A program made the translations under genes and the position numbers. 64,000 nt of DNA from Bacillota bacterium (GTDB lineage Bacteria > Bacillota > UBA4882 > UBA10575), in assembly GCA_012837715.1 (NCBI GenBank), contig DUQR01000031.1:27148-91147 (forward strand), given 5' to 3'. Positions within the stretch are counted from its first letter, which is position 1. Each line of letters begins with the position of its first letter. Shown in pieces: positions 37,278-44,605 of this stretch. Under the pieces are notes generated by a model. That model was not told where the DNA came from. It was given only the letters and a program-made list of their open reading frames with translations, and searched no databases.

Positions 37278-38342
37278 TTATTTAATTACTATATCCGCCC
37301 GCTCTCTGATGCGTTCAGCTTTGAAGTATTGCTCTTCCATGGGGATCCATTGTGTGAGGAAGAGCTCCGCCAGTTCCGGACCGTTTCTCTTTATAATTCT
37401 CCTCATCTGTTGGTCGGCGGAGATATCGCAAAAAACCCGGCAATCCATATAGTCGCCAAAAGCCGGATGACAACTGTAGGAGCCCTCGACAATCCGCCAA
37501 GAACTGCTTTTTATCAAGCAAGCCTCGGCATAGTCCATGAGCCCACAATCGAAACGGCGATAGGAAAAGCTTCCGTGCTTTTTTAGATATGGAAGCACCT
37601 CCGCGCTAAAACGTTCGTAATGGATATTTCCACCGCTTTGCGCCAGTCTTTCTGCCGTGCGCAGCGCCGCCGGGAGGAAGAAGTCATCCATCCGGATTAC
37701 TTCCGCCTTTAACACCTGAGATAAAAGGGTGGCAAGGGTGGTCTTCCCGGCCGCGGCCCGTCCATCGATGGCAATGATTTTCGGCTCCGCTGGCGCCGGA
37801 ATGGCGGCCAGCTTTTGCAAAACCGGCAGCAACTGCTCATACTTCCTTTTGACAACGCGGTAGGCCGGTCGTTCCCTCAAGCGGTATGGTTTGCTGTGGT
37901 GAACGGGACGCACCCCGCCCGCAAGATAACTCTCCTGATACCTGCGCCAGGATGCGCCGGTAAAAGGGAGTAGAGCTTGATCTGCACAAGCGGCAACGAT
38001 CTCGAGATACTCCCGAAAAAGGACCTCCGCCTTTTCTCTTTTTGCGGACGCCGAATGAATAAATATTTGGCATAACCATTCCGGTGGCAACTGTAAGTCC
38101 TTCCAAGCAGCCAGGTTGCATCGGCTGTATTCAGCGGAGATTGGTTCGAAGACCGTGATCTTTCGTGGCGGTGTCTGCTCAAACTCGGTTAACAGAACGG
38201 CCTGTGCTTTCGCCTGATCCGTTAAAAGATGTTCAGCCCCAAAAGCCGCTTGAAAGCATAACTTCACCGCATCCTGCGGTGTCATACTGGGGTGCAGCGC
38301 AGCCTGGTGTTTCAGGTAACTTGTAAATGCGGCGCCATTCAT
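37278..38342 (-). CDS. P-loop kinase (uridine kinase-like) with an N-terminal helical domain
   Basis: A 354-residue protein. The C-terminal half is a uridine kinase/phosphoribulokinase-type P-loop domain: Walker A GRAAAGKTTL (about 190) and IRMDDFFLP, with later EGSYSCHP and FCDISADQQMRRIIKRNG. The N-terminal half (about 1-175) is a separate helical domain (DAVKLCFQAAFGAEHLL, LLPFTGASWRRYQESYLAGG, VHHSKPYRL) that I do not recognise. The ATG at 38342 overlaps the stop of the ECF S-component gene (ATGA), so the two are translationally coupled. The likely job is to phosphorylate, and so trap, the molecule brought in by the transporter; this is inference. Confidence 0.82.
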   Translation of the reverse strand: MNGAAFTSYLKHQAALHPSMTPQDAVKLCFQAAFGAEHLLTDQAKAQAVLLTEFEQTPPRKITVFEPISAEYSRCNLAAWKDLQLPPEWLCQIFIHSASAKREKAEVLFREYLEIVAACADQALLPFTGASWRRYQESYLAGGVRPVHHSKPYRLRERPAYRVVKRKYEQLLPVLQKLAAIPAPAEPKIIAIDGRAAAGKTTLATLLSQVLKAEVIRMDDFFLPAALRTAERLAQSGGNIHYERFSAEVLPYLKKHGSFSYRRFDCGLMDYAEACLIKSSSWRIVEGSYSCHPAFGDYMDCRVFCDISADQQMRRIIKRNGPELAELFLTQWIPMEEQYFKAERIRERADIVIK

Positions 38343-38887
38343 GCCGCCGCCGGATACCGTTCCGGGATCAGCTTTGCTTTCATCAAAGCGGCAACAATAG
38401 CCGGCACGAGGGCCAATTGGATAACGATTGCGGGCCAAGTCAGCACAAAGTAGCTTGTGGTCCAGGCGGCCAAAGAGTAGCTTCCGGCGGAGAAAAGCAA
38501 AGCCTTGGCGATCCCGGCGACGATCCGTCCGGCCAGGAGCGCCACCACCAAACTGATGTAGAGGTCGGCATAGAGTTTTTCCGTACGGACCAGCTCAAAC
38601 ATAAGTCCGCAGACCAGTCCGTAAGCGGCAAGCTCAACCAGCATCGACGGTAAATAGGCCAGCGGCGGCATTCCCGTAATCAGGGCGGAGAGCAAGGGAC
38701 CGGCCAGTCCGCAAAGGAGTCCAAAAGACCAGCCGCAGATTAGTCCAGCCAACAGCACAGGAATGTGCATCGGGCTGAAAAGGGTGCCGGCATTCGGAAT
38801 GGCGTGGAACGCCATCGGCAGCACAACACAGAGACCGATGCAGGCGGCGGTAATGATCGAACGTTTCACAGAAGACAGTTTGGACAT
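38339..38887 (-). CDS. ECF transporter S component, substrate unknown
   Basis: A small membrane protein of 182 residues with about six helices; it gives the ECF complex its substrate specificity. The early segment FSPMHIPVLLAGLICG and the following GLAGPLLSALITGMPPLAYLP are typical of ECF S components that travel with their own energising module. GAGGAGTGAG precedes the ATG. It lies 50 bp after the EcfT gene and overlaps the kinase gene. I could not match it to ThiT, RibU, BioY, QueT or another S component of known ligand. Confidence 0.85.
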   Translation of the reverse strand: MSKLSSVKRSIITAACIGLCVVLPMAFHAIPNAGTLFSPMHIPVLLAGLICGWSFGLLCGLAGPLLSALITGMPPLAYLPSMLVELAAYGLVCGLMFELVRTEKLYADLYISLVVALLAGRIVAGIAKALLFSAGSYSLAAWTTSYFVLTWPAIVIQLALVPAIVAALMKAKLIPERYPAAA

Positions 38888-38937
38888 TGGATCTCACTCC
38901 TCAACAATTAGTAATTATAACAAGGCGCCGGGCCAAA

Positions 38938-39732
38938 TTACGGACGCAAAAAAATTTGGACCAGGCAGATTAAAGCGCATACCATTAAGGCACAATAATC
39001 ACCGGCCACAAGGGGGGCTTTTTCCCGCTTGGTCCGGTTTTTGGCATTACGATAACCGCGTGCCTCCATCGCCAGAGCCAACGCATCCGCCCGCCGGAAA
39101 GCGGAGATAAAAACCGGCACGACCAGCGGGATAAAGCTGGCCGCCCGTTCCGATAGTTTCCTGCTTTCAAACCGGGCCCCCCGGGCGATCTGGGCCATTT
39201 TGATTAACTCGGTTTCCTCCATGAAAGTAGGGATAAAATGAAGGGCGATACTGATGATGAGCGCCACATCCTCGGTGGGGACGCCGATGAACTTTAAAGG
39301 TTTGATCAGACTCGCCAGCGCCGTGGTGACCTGTGTCGGCAGAGTGGTCATGGTCAGCAGGTTACCAAGGATGAGAATCAGGACCACATTGCCCACCACG
39401 CGGAAGCCTTGCTTAATCCCCGCGGGCGCGATCTGAAAGATCCCCCAGGAGGCCAGAACGTCTTCCCCACCAAAGAACAGCGTATTCATCAGGAAAATTA
39501 CCAGCAAGAACCAGTACACTCCGCGAACCGGGGCAACGGCGGAGCGCAGCGGCAACCTGGAAAGCAAAACAAGCAGGGCAATCGCCACCAGCACCAGGGC
39601 GTAGCCCCAAAGCGACGCGGCGCCAATCACCGCGGCCATGAGGATGAAGAGGCAGAGAATCTTTGCTCTGGCATCAAGCCGGTGGAGAAAGGAATGGCCC
39701 GGAATATATTGACCGGTCGGCAGGCTCCTCAT
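38938..39732 (-). CDS. ecfT: ECF transporter transmembrane protein EcfT
   Basis: The scaffold subunit linking the ATPases with the S component, 264 residues. Both coupling helices show their Ala-Arg-Gly motif: AQIARGARF (about 188) and AMEARGYR (about 225). Four to five membrane segments lie before them. Its ATG overlaps the stop of the second ATPase gene (39729-39732). Confidence 0.9.
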   Translation of the reverse strand: MRSLPTGQYIPGHSFLHRLDARAKILCLFILMAAVIGAASLWGYALVLVAIALLVLLSRLPLRSAVAPVRGVYWFLLVIFLMNTLFFGGEDVLASWGIFQIAPAGIKQGFRVVGNVVLILILGNLLTMTTLPTQVTTALASLIKPLKFIGVPTEDVALIISIALHFIPTFMEETELIKMAQIARGARFESRKLSERAASFIPLVVPVFISAFRRADALALAMEARGYRNAKNRTKREKAPLVAGDYCALMVCALICLVQIFLRP

Positions 39733-40589
39733 CCCCTACCACCCCCGGTCAGCTCTTGCTTTAAGGCGGAAAGCAGATCCGCATAGGTGACGACCCCGGA
39801 AGAAAGCGGCAATTTGACCTCGGCCAGCAGGGTGGCGATTTTTTGCGCTTTTGTTTGGCCAAAGGCTCCGTTCTTCCTTTGCTTTAGGCGGACGAAAACC
39901 TCCCTGGTCGGTCCGGAGTCAATAAGCCTGCCTTGCTCCAGCACCAGCAGATGCTTGGTATACTCCGCCAAGGCCTCCATGTTATGGGAAACCATGAGCA
40001 CGGTGGTCCCGGCTTGATTTATTTCCCCAACAAACCGTAAGAAGTTCTCCCGGCCGTACGGATCAAGCCCGGCGATGGGCTCATCAAAGAGCAGGATCTC
40101 CGGTTTTCGCGCGAGCACACCGGCAATCGCCACCCGCCGTTTTTCGCCGCCGGAAAGGGCCAGTGGAGATTGACTGCGGATTTTTGCAAAGTCAAAGCCC
40201 ATGGTTTCAAGGGCCCACTGGACGCGGGCTGTCACCTCCTGACGGCTCAAACCGCTATGTTTCAAACCAAAGGCCACATCCTTTTCCACCGTCGTGGCAA
40301 AAAGCTGATACTCAGGATTTTGAAAGACCACGCCCACCGTTTGCCTTAAGCTGCTCTTGTCATAGCCTTTGGCGTTGATCTCCTCGCCATTTACATAGAT
40401 CTGCCCGCTGGTCGGAGCCCGCAGTCCGGCCAACAGTTGAAGCAAGGTGGTTTTGCCACAGCCGGTATGTCCCATGATCCCGACAAAGTCGCCGTCGGCG
40501 ATGGAGCAAGATACATTTTTGAGAGCCTCGACCTTTTCCCCAAAGGGCTGCAGATAAGAATAGCTTAGATTTTCGATCTTAATTGCCAT
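39729..40589 (-). CDS. ecfA2: ECF transporter ATPase EcfA2
   Basis: Energy-coupling ATPase, 286 residues: Walker A GHTGCGKTT, Q-loop FQNPEYQLF, signature LSGGEKRRVAIAG, Walker B ILLFDEPIAGLD, switch His VSHNME. It pairs with the EcfA1 encoded upstream to make a heterodimer. The start overlaps the end of ecfA1 by 25 bases. Confidence 0.9.
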   Translation of the reverse strand: MAIKIENLSYSYLQPFGEKVEALKNVSCSIADGDFVGIMGHTGCGKTTLLQLLAGLRAPTSGQIYVNGEEINAKGYDKSSLRQTVGVVFQNPEYQLFATTVEKDVAFGLKHSGLSRQEVTARVQWALETMGFDFAKIRSQSPLALSGGEKRRVAIAGVLARKPEILLFDEPIAGLDPYGRENFLRFVGEINQAGTTVLMVSHNMEALAEYTKHLLVLEQGRLIDSGPTREVFVRLKQRKNGAFGQTKAQKIATLLAEVKLPLSSGVVTYADLLSALKQELTGGGRG

Positions 40590-41398
40590 ATCTCTTCGAC
40601 AAGCTCCTCATCGGTTAGTGGACAATGTCTTAAATGGACACCCGCTTGCCGCAGGTCGTGATAGAGGCGCACCGGCAGAGGCGGAATCAGTTCCGCCTCA
40701 CGCATCAGGTCAAGGTCGGACAGAATCGCTCGCGGACCGCCACAAGCCAAAACCCGGCCCTTATGCATCAAGATGACTTTGTCGGCGGCAACCGCTTCCT
40801 CCACATAATGGGTGATGGCGATGATTGTTTTTCCGGCGCCGTGCAGCTTATGCATGATCTCGACCACTTCTTGCCGGCCATTGGGGTCCAGCATGGCGGT
40901 GACCTCGTCGAAAATGATGATCTCAGGTTCCAGCGCCAACACGCCGGCCAAAGCAATGCGCTGTTTTTCTCCGCCGGAAAGCGTATTCGGCGCCCTTTTC
41001 GCATAGCCGCTCATCTCCACAAGGGCCAAGGCCGCCTGGATCCGATTGGGGATCTCGTCACGGGGCGTCTCATAGTTTTCCAGGCCGAAGGCGATCTCCT
41101 CCTCCACCACGGAGGAGACAAACTGCTGATCGGGATTTTGAAAAACCATTCCGCAGAGGCGGCGTAAATACCAAATATCCTTCTCATTTCTGGCATCAAT
41201 CTGCGCCACCCTAAGCTCCCCTTGTTGCAGTTGAAGCAGGGCATTGAAGTGTTTGACCAGTGTTGATTTACCGGAGCCGTTACAGCCAAGAATCGCGACA
41301 AACTCGCCCTGTTCGATACGAATGTCAACATTTTGGAGGGCAAGGGAAGAACCGTCAAAGTCATAAGAGAAGGAAATATTATTACCCGCAATCAGCAC
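40565..41398 (-). CDS. ecfA1: ECF transporter ATPase EcfA1
   Basis: Energy-coupling ATPase, 277 residues: Walker A GCNGSGKST, Q-loop FQNPDQQFV, signature LSGGEKQRIALAG, Walker B IIIFDEVTAMLD and switch His ITHYVE. It is the first gene of the five-gene operon (ecfA1, ecfA2, ecfT, S component, kinase). GTG at 41398 has GGAGGAG six bases upstream. A leader with a terminator precedes it. Confidence 0.9.
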   Translation of the reverse strand: MLIAGNNISFSYDFDGSSLALQNVDIRIEQGEFVAILGCNGSGKSTLVKHFNALLQLQQGELRVAQIDARNEKDIWYLRRLCGMVFQNPDQQFVSSVVEEEIAFGLENYETPRDEIPNRIQAALALVEMSGYAKRAPNTLSGGEKQRIALAGVLALEPEIIIFDEVTAMLDPNGRQEVVEIMHKLHGAGKTIIAITHYVEEAVAADKVILMHKGRVLACGGPRAILSDLDLMREAELIPPLPVRLYHDLRQAGVHLRHCPLTDEELVEEIWQLRSKI

Positions 41399-41422
41399 CG
41401 TCTTCTCCTCCTTGGGCCAAAC

Positions 41423-41473
41423 AAAAACCGCAAAGGCGATACTTCCGACAGGAAGTCAAATCACCTTCGCGGT
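41423..41473 (-). terminator. intrinsic terminator in the leader of the ECF operon
   Basis: On the minus strand a 13-bp outer stem (41461-41473 with 41427-41439, two G-U pairs) and an inner 6-bp GGAAGT/ACTTCC stem are followed by TTTTTGTTT, 25 bp before the ecfA1 start. Placed here it must stop most transcripts unless something prevents folding, so it is a regulatory element. Confidence 0.85.
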
Positions 41474-41556
41474 AATCAAGTCGTAAAGATATTAACCGGT
41501 GGATCGACAGCAAGCGCTTTCTTCGGAAAGCGAGATTCCTTCATGGAATCCATCGT
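41474..41556 (-). ncRNA. candidate riboswitch aptamer upstream of the ECF operon
   Basis: The leader RNA between promoter and terminator can fold into a three-way junction: a closing helix (41548-41554 with 41498-41504), one arm GATTCC/GGAATC (41534-41539 with 41545-41550) and one arm of seven perfect pairs with loop CGAA (41515-41521 with 41526-41532). The closing helix and first arm compete for three bases. A folded domain followed by a terminator before a vitamin-type transporter is riboswitch architecture. I could not match it to a known class (TPP, FMN, preQ1, THF, cobalamin, T-box were considered). Confidence 0.45.
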
Positions 41557-41561
41557 CTTAC

Positions 41562-41590
41562 ATTATACGGCATGATAGGACAAAAAGCAA
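41562..41590 (-). promoter_or_regulatory. promoter of the ECF operon
   Basis: Minus strand TTGCTT (41585-41590), 17-bp spacer, perfect TATAAT (41562-41567). Transcription should start near 41555 and give a leader of roughly 155 nt. Confidence 0.7.
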
Positions 41591-41605
41591 GGTGCGGCCG
41601 GCCCT

Positions 41606-42022
41606 TTAGACCTGCTCGCCGGCGAGGGATTGGATCTCTTTGACTACACCTTGGATCATGGCGGAAACCGATACATCGGCCACGCCGACCACAATGTTGT
41701 CGCAGTGGCTAATGGGGATCAAGATTCTTTTCGCCGCGCTTTGCCCCACGGCCTTTGCCATCCGCGGCGTAATCTCGCCGAAAAGGGCATCGGGAATGAC
41801 AATCCCAATCGGTCCCACAATAACATCGGCTTTACGGCACCCGACCACCACCGCATTCTCACCGGTGGCCCCATAGTCGGCCCCGGCTTTCAGCATGGCC
41901 GCAGTGGCGGTACTGTTGGCGCCAACCGCTGTGACCACCGCACTTGCAATATGTTGTTTGATCGCCGCCACAAGCTGCTTGCCAATGCCGCCGCCTTGGG
42001 CATCAATAACTAAAATGTTCAT
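41606..42022 (-). CDS. DUF3842 family protein
   Basis: A small 138-residue protein with a Rossmann-like start (MNILVIDAQGGGIGKQLV) and a strongly conserved middle (AGADYGATGENAVVVGCRKADVIVGPIGIVIPDALFGEITP). DUF3842 has no known function; members occur mainly in Clostridia. It is immediately upstream of the ECF operon in the same direction, which suggests a link to that transporter. The glycine-rich start suggests nucleotide or cofactor binding. Confidence 0.8.
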   Translation of the reverse strand: MNILVIDAQGGGIGKQLVAAIKQHIASAVVTAVGANSTATAAMLKAGADYGATGENAVVVGCRKADVIVGPIGIVIPDALFGEITPRMAKAVGQSAAKRILIPISHCDNIVVGVADVSVSAMIQGVVKEIQSLAGEQV

Positions 42023-42184
42023 GGTAAATCCTCGTCACAGATCAGATTTAATATGCATCAAGCGTCCGCTGATTCCAGGGCTCGGGCGCATAGAGACAGG
42101 AAAAGCAATATTCTTGGACAAATGATCATTCTCTTTGCATCTCGTTTTTCCTGTTCTTACCCGTAATGATCATATGGTGCTTAA

Positions 42185-43027
42185 TCAACTTTCAAAAACA
42201 AGACTGGTTCCCGTGGAATTTAGAAAGAAACGTTCTTCCGTCTTTTTTAAGTATTCCGTTGCCTTTTCACCTGTGCAATGGGAAATACCAAGTAATGAAA
42301 GGTTTAAGCCTTGGAGATACTGGCAAGTACGGGCTAAGCGCCGATCATCGGCTTCCACCAGATGGGTCCCGCCAATAATACAATGAATGGGTTTGCTAAA
42401 GCGAGAGCGCACCGCCTCAATGATGTTGACCAATCCCGGATGGGAACAACCAAGGAGCACCACTAAACCGGCTTTCACTTCCAAAACAATCACCACTTCA
42501 TCGGTAAAGCGATCCAGTTCATAATTTTGACCATTATAAGTATAGAACCTTGTGTTCGTTTTTTCAAATTTACAGGTGCGGGGGAAATTAGTAAGCGCAT
42601 AAACCCCAGGGCTGATTTCTTTCTTGTCTTCTTTAATTATGGTCGTCTGGATTCCCTTTTGGACCAAATATTCCCGGTCAAAATTATTGCCGAGATCCTC
42701 CCAGGCGCCATCATTTTTCCCATACTTGGGAGTGAAGAACCCGGTCCCCACCAATAATTCGAAACCGGAACCAAAGGTTTGCACAAAAGCTTTCAACCCA
42801 CCACTATGGTCATAATGGCCGTGACTGATGATAATTTTGTCCGTCTGCGCCAAGTCGACATTGAGCAAACCGGCATTATATATAAAATTACCGCTTTGCC
42901 CCGTGTCAAACAAGATCTGCGTGCGCGGGGTCTCAATCTCAACCAAGAAGGAGAGGCCATGTTCGTTCCGGAGCGCCAAAGGCCCGCCCAAAGAATCCTC
43001 AATTAAAGTTGTGATTTTTGTTCCCAA
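42185..43027 (-). CDS. MBL-fold metallohydrolase
   Basis: A 280-residue metallo-beta-lactamase-fold protein of the COG1237 group. The metal site is ISHGHYDHSGG, with further ligands at GCSHPG and GGTHLV. Relatives are annotated as beta-ribofuranosylaminobenzene 5'-phosphate synthase-like, but that activity is not shown for them in general. TTG at 43027 is chosen because GAGGAAG lies six bases upstream; a TTG at 43042 overlaps that site. The coding start overlaps the tail of a broken acetyltransferase gene. Confidence 0.8.
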   Translation of the reverse strand: MGTKITTLIEDSLGGPLALRNEHGLSFLVEIETPRTQILFDTGQSGNFIYNAGLLNVDLAQTDKIIISHGHYDHSGGLKAFVQTFGSGFELLVGTGFFTPKYGKNDGAWEDLGNNFDREYLVQKGIQTTIIKEDKKEISPGVYALTNFPRTCKFEKTNTRFYTYNGQNYELDRFTDEVVIVLEVKAGLVVLLGCSHPGLVNIIEAVRSRFSKPIHCIIGGTHLVEADDRRLARTCQYLQGLNLSLLGISHCTGEKATEYLKKTEERFFLNSTGTSLVFES

Positions 43028-43322
43028 AACAATCTTCCTCAATACTAATTATAATATAAACCTTTTCAAAGCCAAACTTTTCATAGAGATGGATCGCCCT
43101 TTCATTATCCGCAAATACAGTAAGCTCAACTCGCACAAGCATAAGCCAGTTATCGGCCAGATCGAGCAATCTTTCCATCAGAGCGGAGCCCACACCCATG
43201 TTTTGATAATCTTTATGCACCATAATCCCGATGTCGGCACTATGACGCAAACGGGGGTTGGCAAAAACGGTCAGGCCCGCCCCGGCCTTTTCCTGCCACT
43301 TGTTGGAAACTTTCCAATACAA
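42999..43322 (-). pseudogene. GNAT acetyltransferase fragment
   Basis: A 107-codon frame carries the central GNAT core: SADIGIMVHKDYQNMGVGSALMERLL is the acetyl-CoA loop (here Q-N-M-G-V-G-S-A) and ADNERAIHLYEKFGFEK is the usual motif near the C-terminus. The first 60 or so residues of a normal GNAT and the last strands are missing, and the end runs into the metallohydrolase gene. Probably a remnant. Confidence 0.7.
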
Positions 43323-43397
43323 TATATTTTGAGCGCCTAAGTTAAATTATATATCCTTAGATTGAAATCCTTTTTCCGCGATACAACACCATAGGCT

Positions 43398-43997
43398 TTA
43401 ATGGTTCCCCCTTTGCCCACCTCTCAGCTTGGAAACCGAATTATGTACGATACAGTACATCTCCTGAATTCCGGCTTCGGAAGCCACATAGTTATGGGCG
43501 TTTTCTCTATTTATGCCGATGCTATCAGCTTCTTTTGCCGCATCAATGTTAGCCCCTAAGAAGATAAATTCCCAGCCGTACTTCTCTTGCTGGTGTTTGA
43601 TCAATTCTTTCACCTTTTTATAGGTAAATTCCCGGCTGGAATTTTCCTTACCATCAGTGGTGATCACAAAGATTACCTTACCCGGCCTTTCTTCCTCTTT
43701 GGTTCGTGATATCCTATAACCCACGTCCAAAATGGTCTTCCCCACCGCATCCAGCAGCGCGGTCATTCCCCGGACAAAATACTCCTTTTCTGTTAGCTTT
43801 ACTGTTTCCGCCTTAACCCCGTTCCACAGAATCTCATACTGATCATCAAACAACACTACCGTAACAATGGTTTCTCCGTCCAATTGACACTGTTTTTCGA
43901 GAAATGCGTTAAAACCGCCAATGGTGTCACTTTCCAGTCCGCCCATGGAACCGCTCCGATCCAGCAAAAAGATGATCTCGGTCAAATCCTTCTTCAT
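43398..43997 (-). CDS. VWA-domain protein (YegL/TerY-like)
   Basis: A 199-residue von Willebrand A domain and little else. The MIDAS metal site is intact: DRSGSMGG (about 11-18), then RGMTALLDAVG (T) and TTDGKENSS (D). No signal peptide, so cytoplasmic. Similar single-domain proteins in Firmicutes sit beside small helix-turn-helix proteins, as here (divergent gene at 44099). Function unknown; VWA domains usually assemble protein complexes. ATG at 43997 preferred; the ATG at 44006 lies inside AAAGGATG. Confidence 0.8.
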   Translation of the reverse strand: MKKDLTEIIFLLDRSGSMGGLESDTIGGFNAFLEKQCQLDGETIVTVVLFDDQYEILWNGVKAETVKLTEKEYFVRGMTALLDAVGKTILDVGYRISRTKEEERPGKVIFVITTDGKENSSREFTYKKVKELIKHQQEKYGWEFIFLGANIDAAKEADSIGINRENAHNYVASEAGIQEMYCIVHNSVSKLRGGQRGNH

Positions 43998-44034
43998 CGG
44001 GCTCATCCTTTCTTTTTATTCTTTTTATTCATGC

Positions 44035-44040
44035 TATAAT
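44035..44040 (+). promoter_or_regulatory. -10 element before the HTH gene
   Basis: Perfect TATAAT with no clear -35 at 17 bp; 59 bp before the ATG of the HTH gene. Confidence 0.4.
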
Positions 44041-44098
44041 GATAATTGAATTCAACCATTATTTGGTCGCTTCGCAGGCGACACTTAGGAGGTCAGCA

Positions 44099-44593
44099 AT
44101 GCTTTCCGGAAAGTTATTATTGGAATTACAGGCTTACATCGAAAAACACCAGATACAACTGGAGTGTACCCTTTCGGCGCCACCCAAATATGTTTTAAAA
44201 GAGGCGTCCCATCTTGAACTGGAAACTTTCATTAAAAGAAGGCGGAAGCAATCCTTCCAGCAAACCCTCTTCAGCTTCATCGACCAAAAAGGGGTGTCGG
44301 ATGCCGAGGTTTATAAGAAAGCCGGTCTTGACCGCCGCCATTTCTCGAAAATAAGATCCAATCCCAATTACCATCCGGGGAAGAATACCGTGATTGCGCT
44401 GGCCATCGCCCTTGAACTCAACAAAAAAGAAACCGGCCGGCTTCTAACAGTGGCCGGTTACTCCCTTTCGGAGAGTGATACCTTTGATTTGGTGATTCAG
44501 TTCTGTCTGGAGAAAAAAATATATGATCTGGATACAATCAACCAGGCGCTGGAGTATTTTAGCCTAAAACCCTTAGCCGGTGTAGCGGAATAG
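44099..44593 (+). CDS. helix-turn-helix protein, partner of the VWA gene
   Basis: A 164-residue protein. The region DAEVYKKAGLDRRHFSKIRSNPNYHPGKNTVIALAIALELNKKETGRLL (about 67-115) is an XRE-like helix-turn-helix with an extra helix. AGGAGG precedes the ATG at 44099. It is divergent from the VWA gene with 101 bp between start codons; such VWA/HTH pairs recur in Firmicutes. Whether the protein binds DNA as a regulator or acts with the VWA protein cannot be told. Confidence 0.75.
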   Translation: MLSGKLLLELQAYIEKHQIQLECTLSAPPKYVLKEASHLELETFIKRRRKQSFQQTLFSFIDQKGVSDAEVYKKAGLDRRHFSKIRSNPNYHPGKNTVIALAIALELNKKETGRLLTVAGYSLSESDTFDLVIQFCLEKKIYDLDTINQALEYFSLKPLAGVAE

Positions 44594-44605
44594 GTTATTC
44601 GTCCT

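Noticed and set aside
41430..41490. T-box, because the leader contains TACCGCG
   Set aside because: The leader is too short for a T-box stem I, the full AGGGTGGNACCGCG motif is absent, and no aminoacyl-tRNA-linked gene follows.
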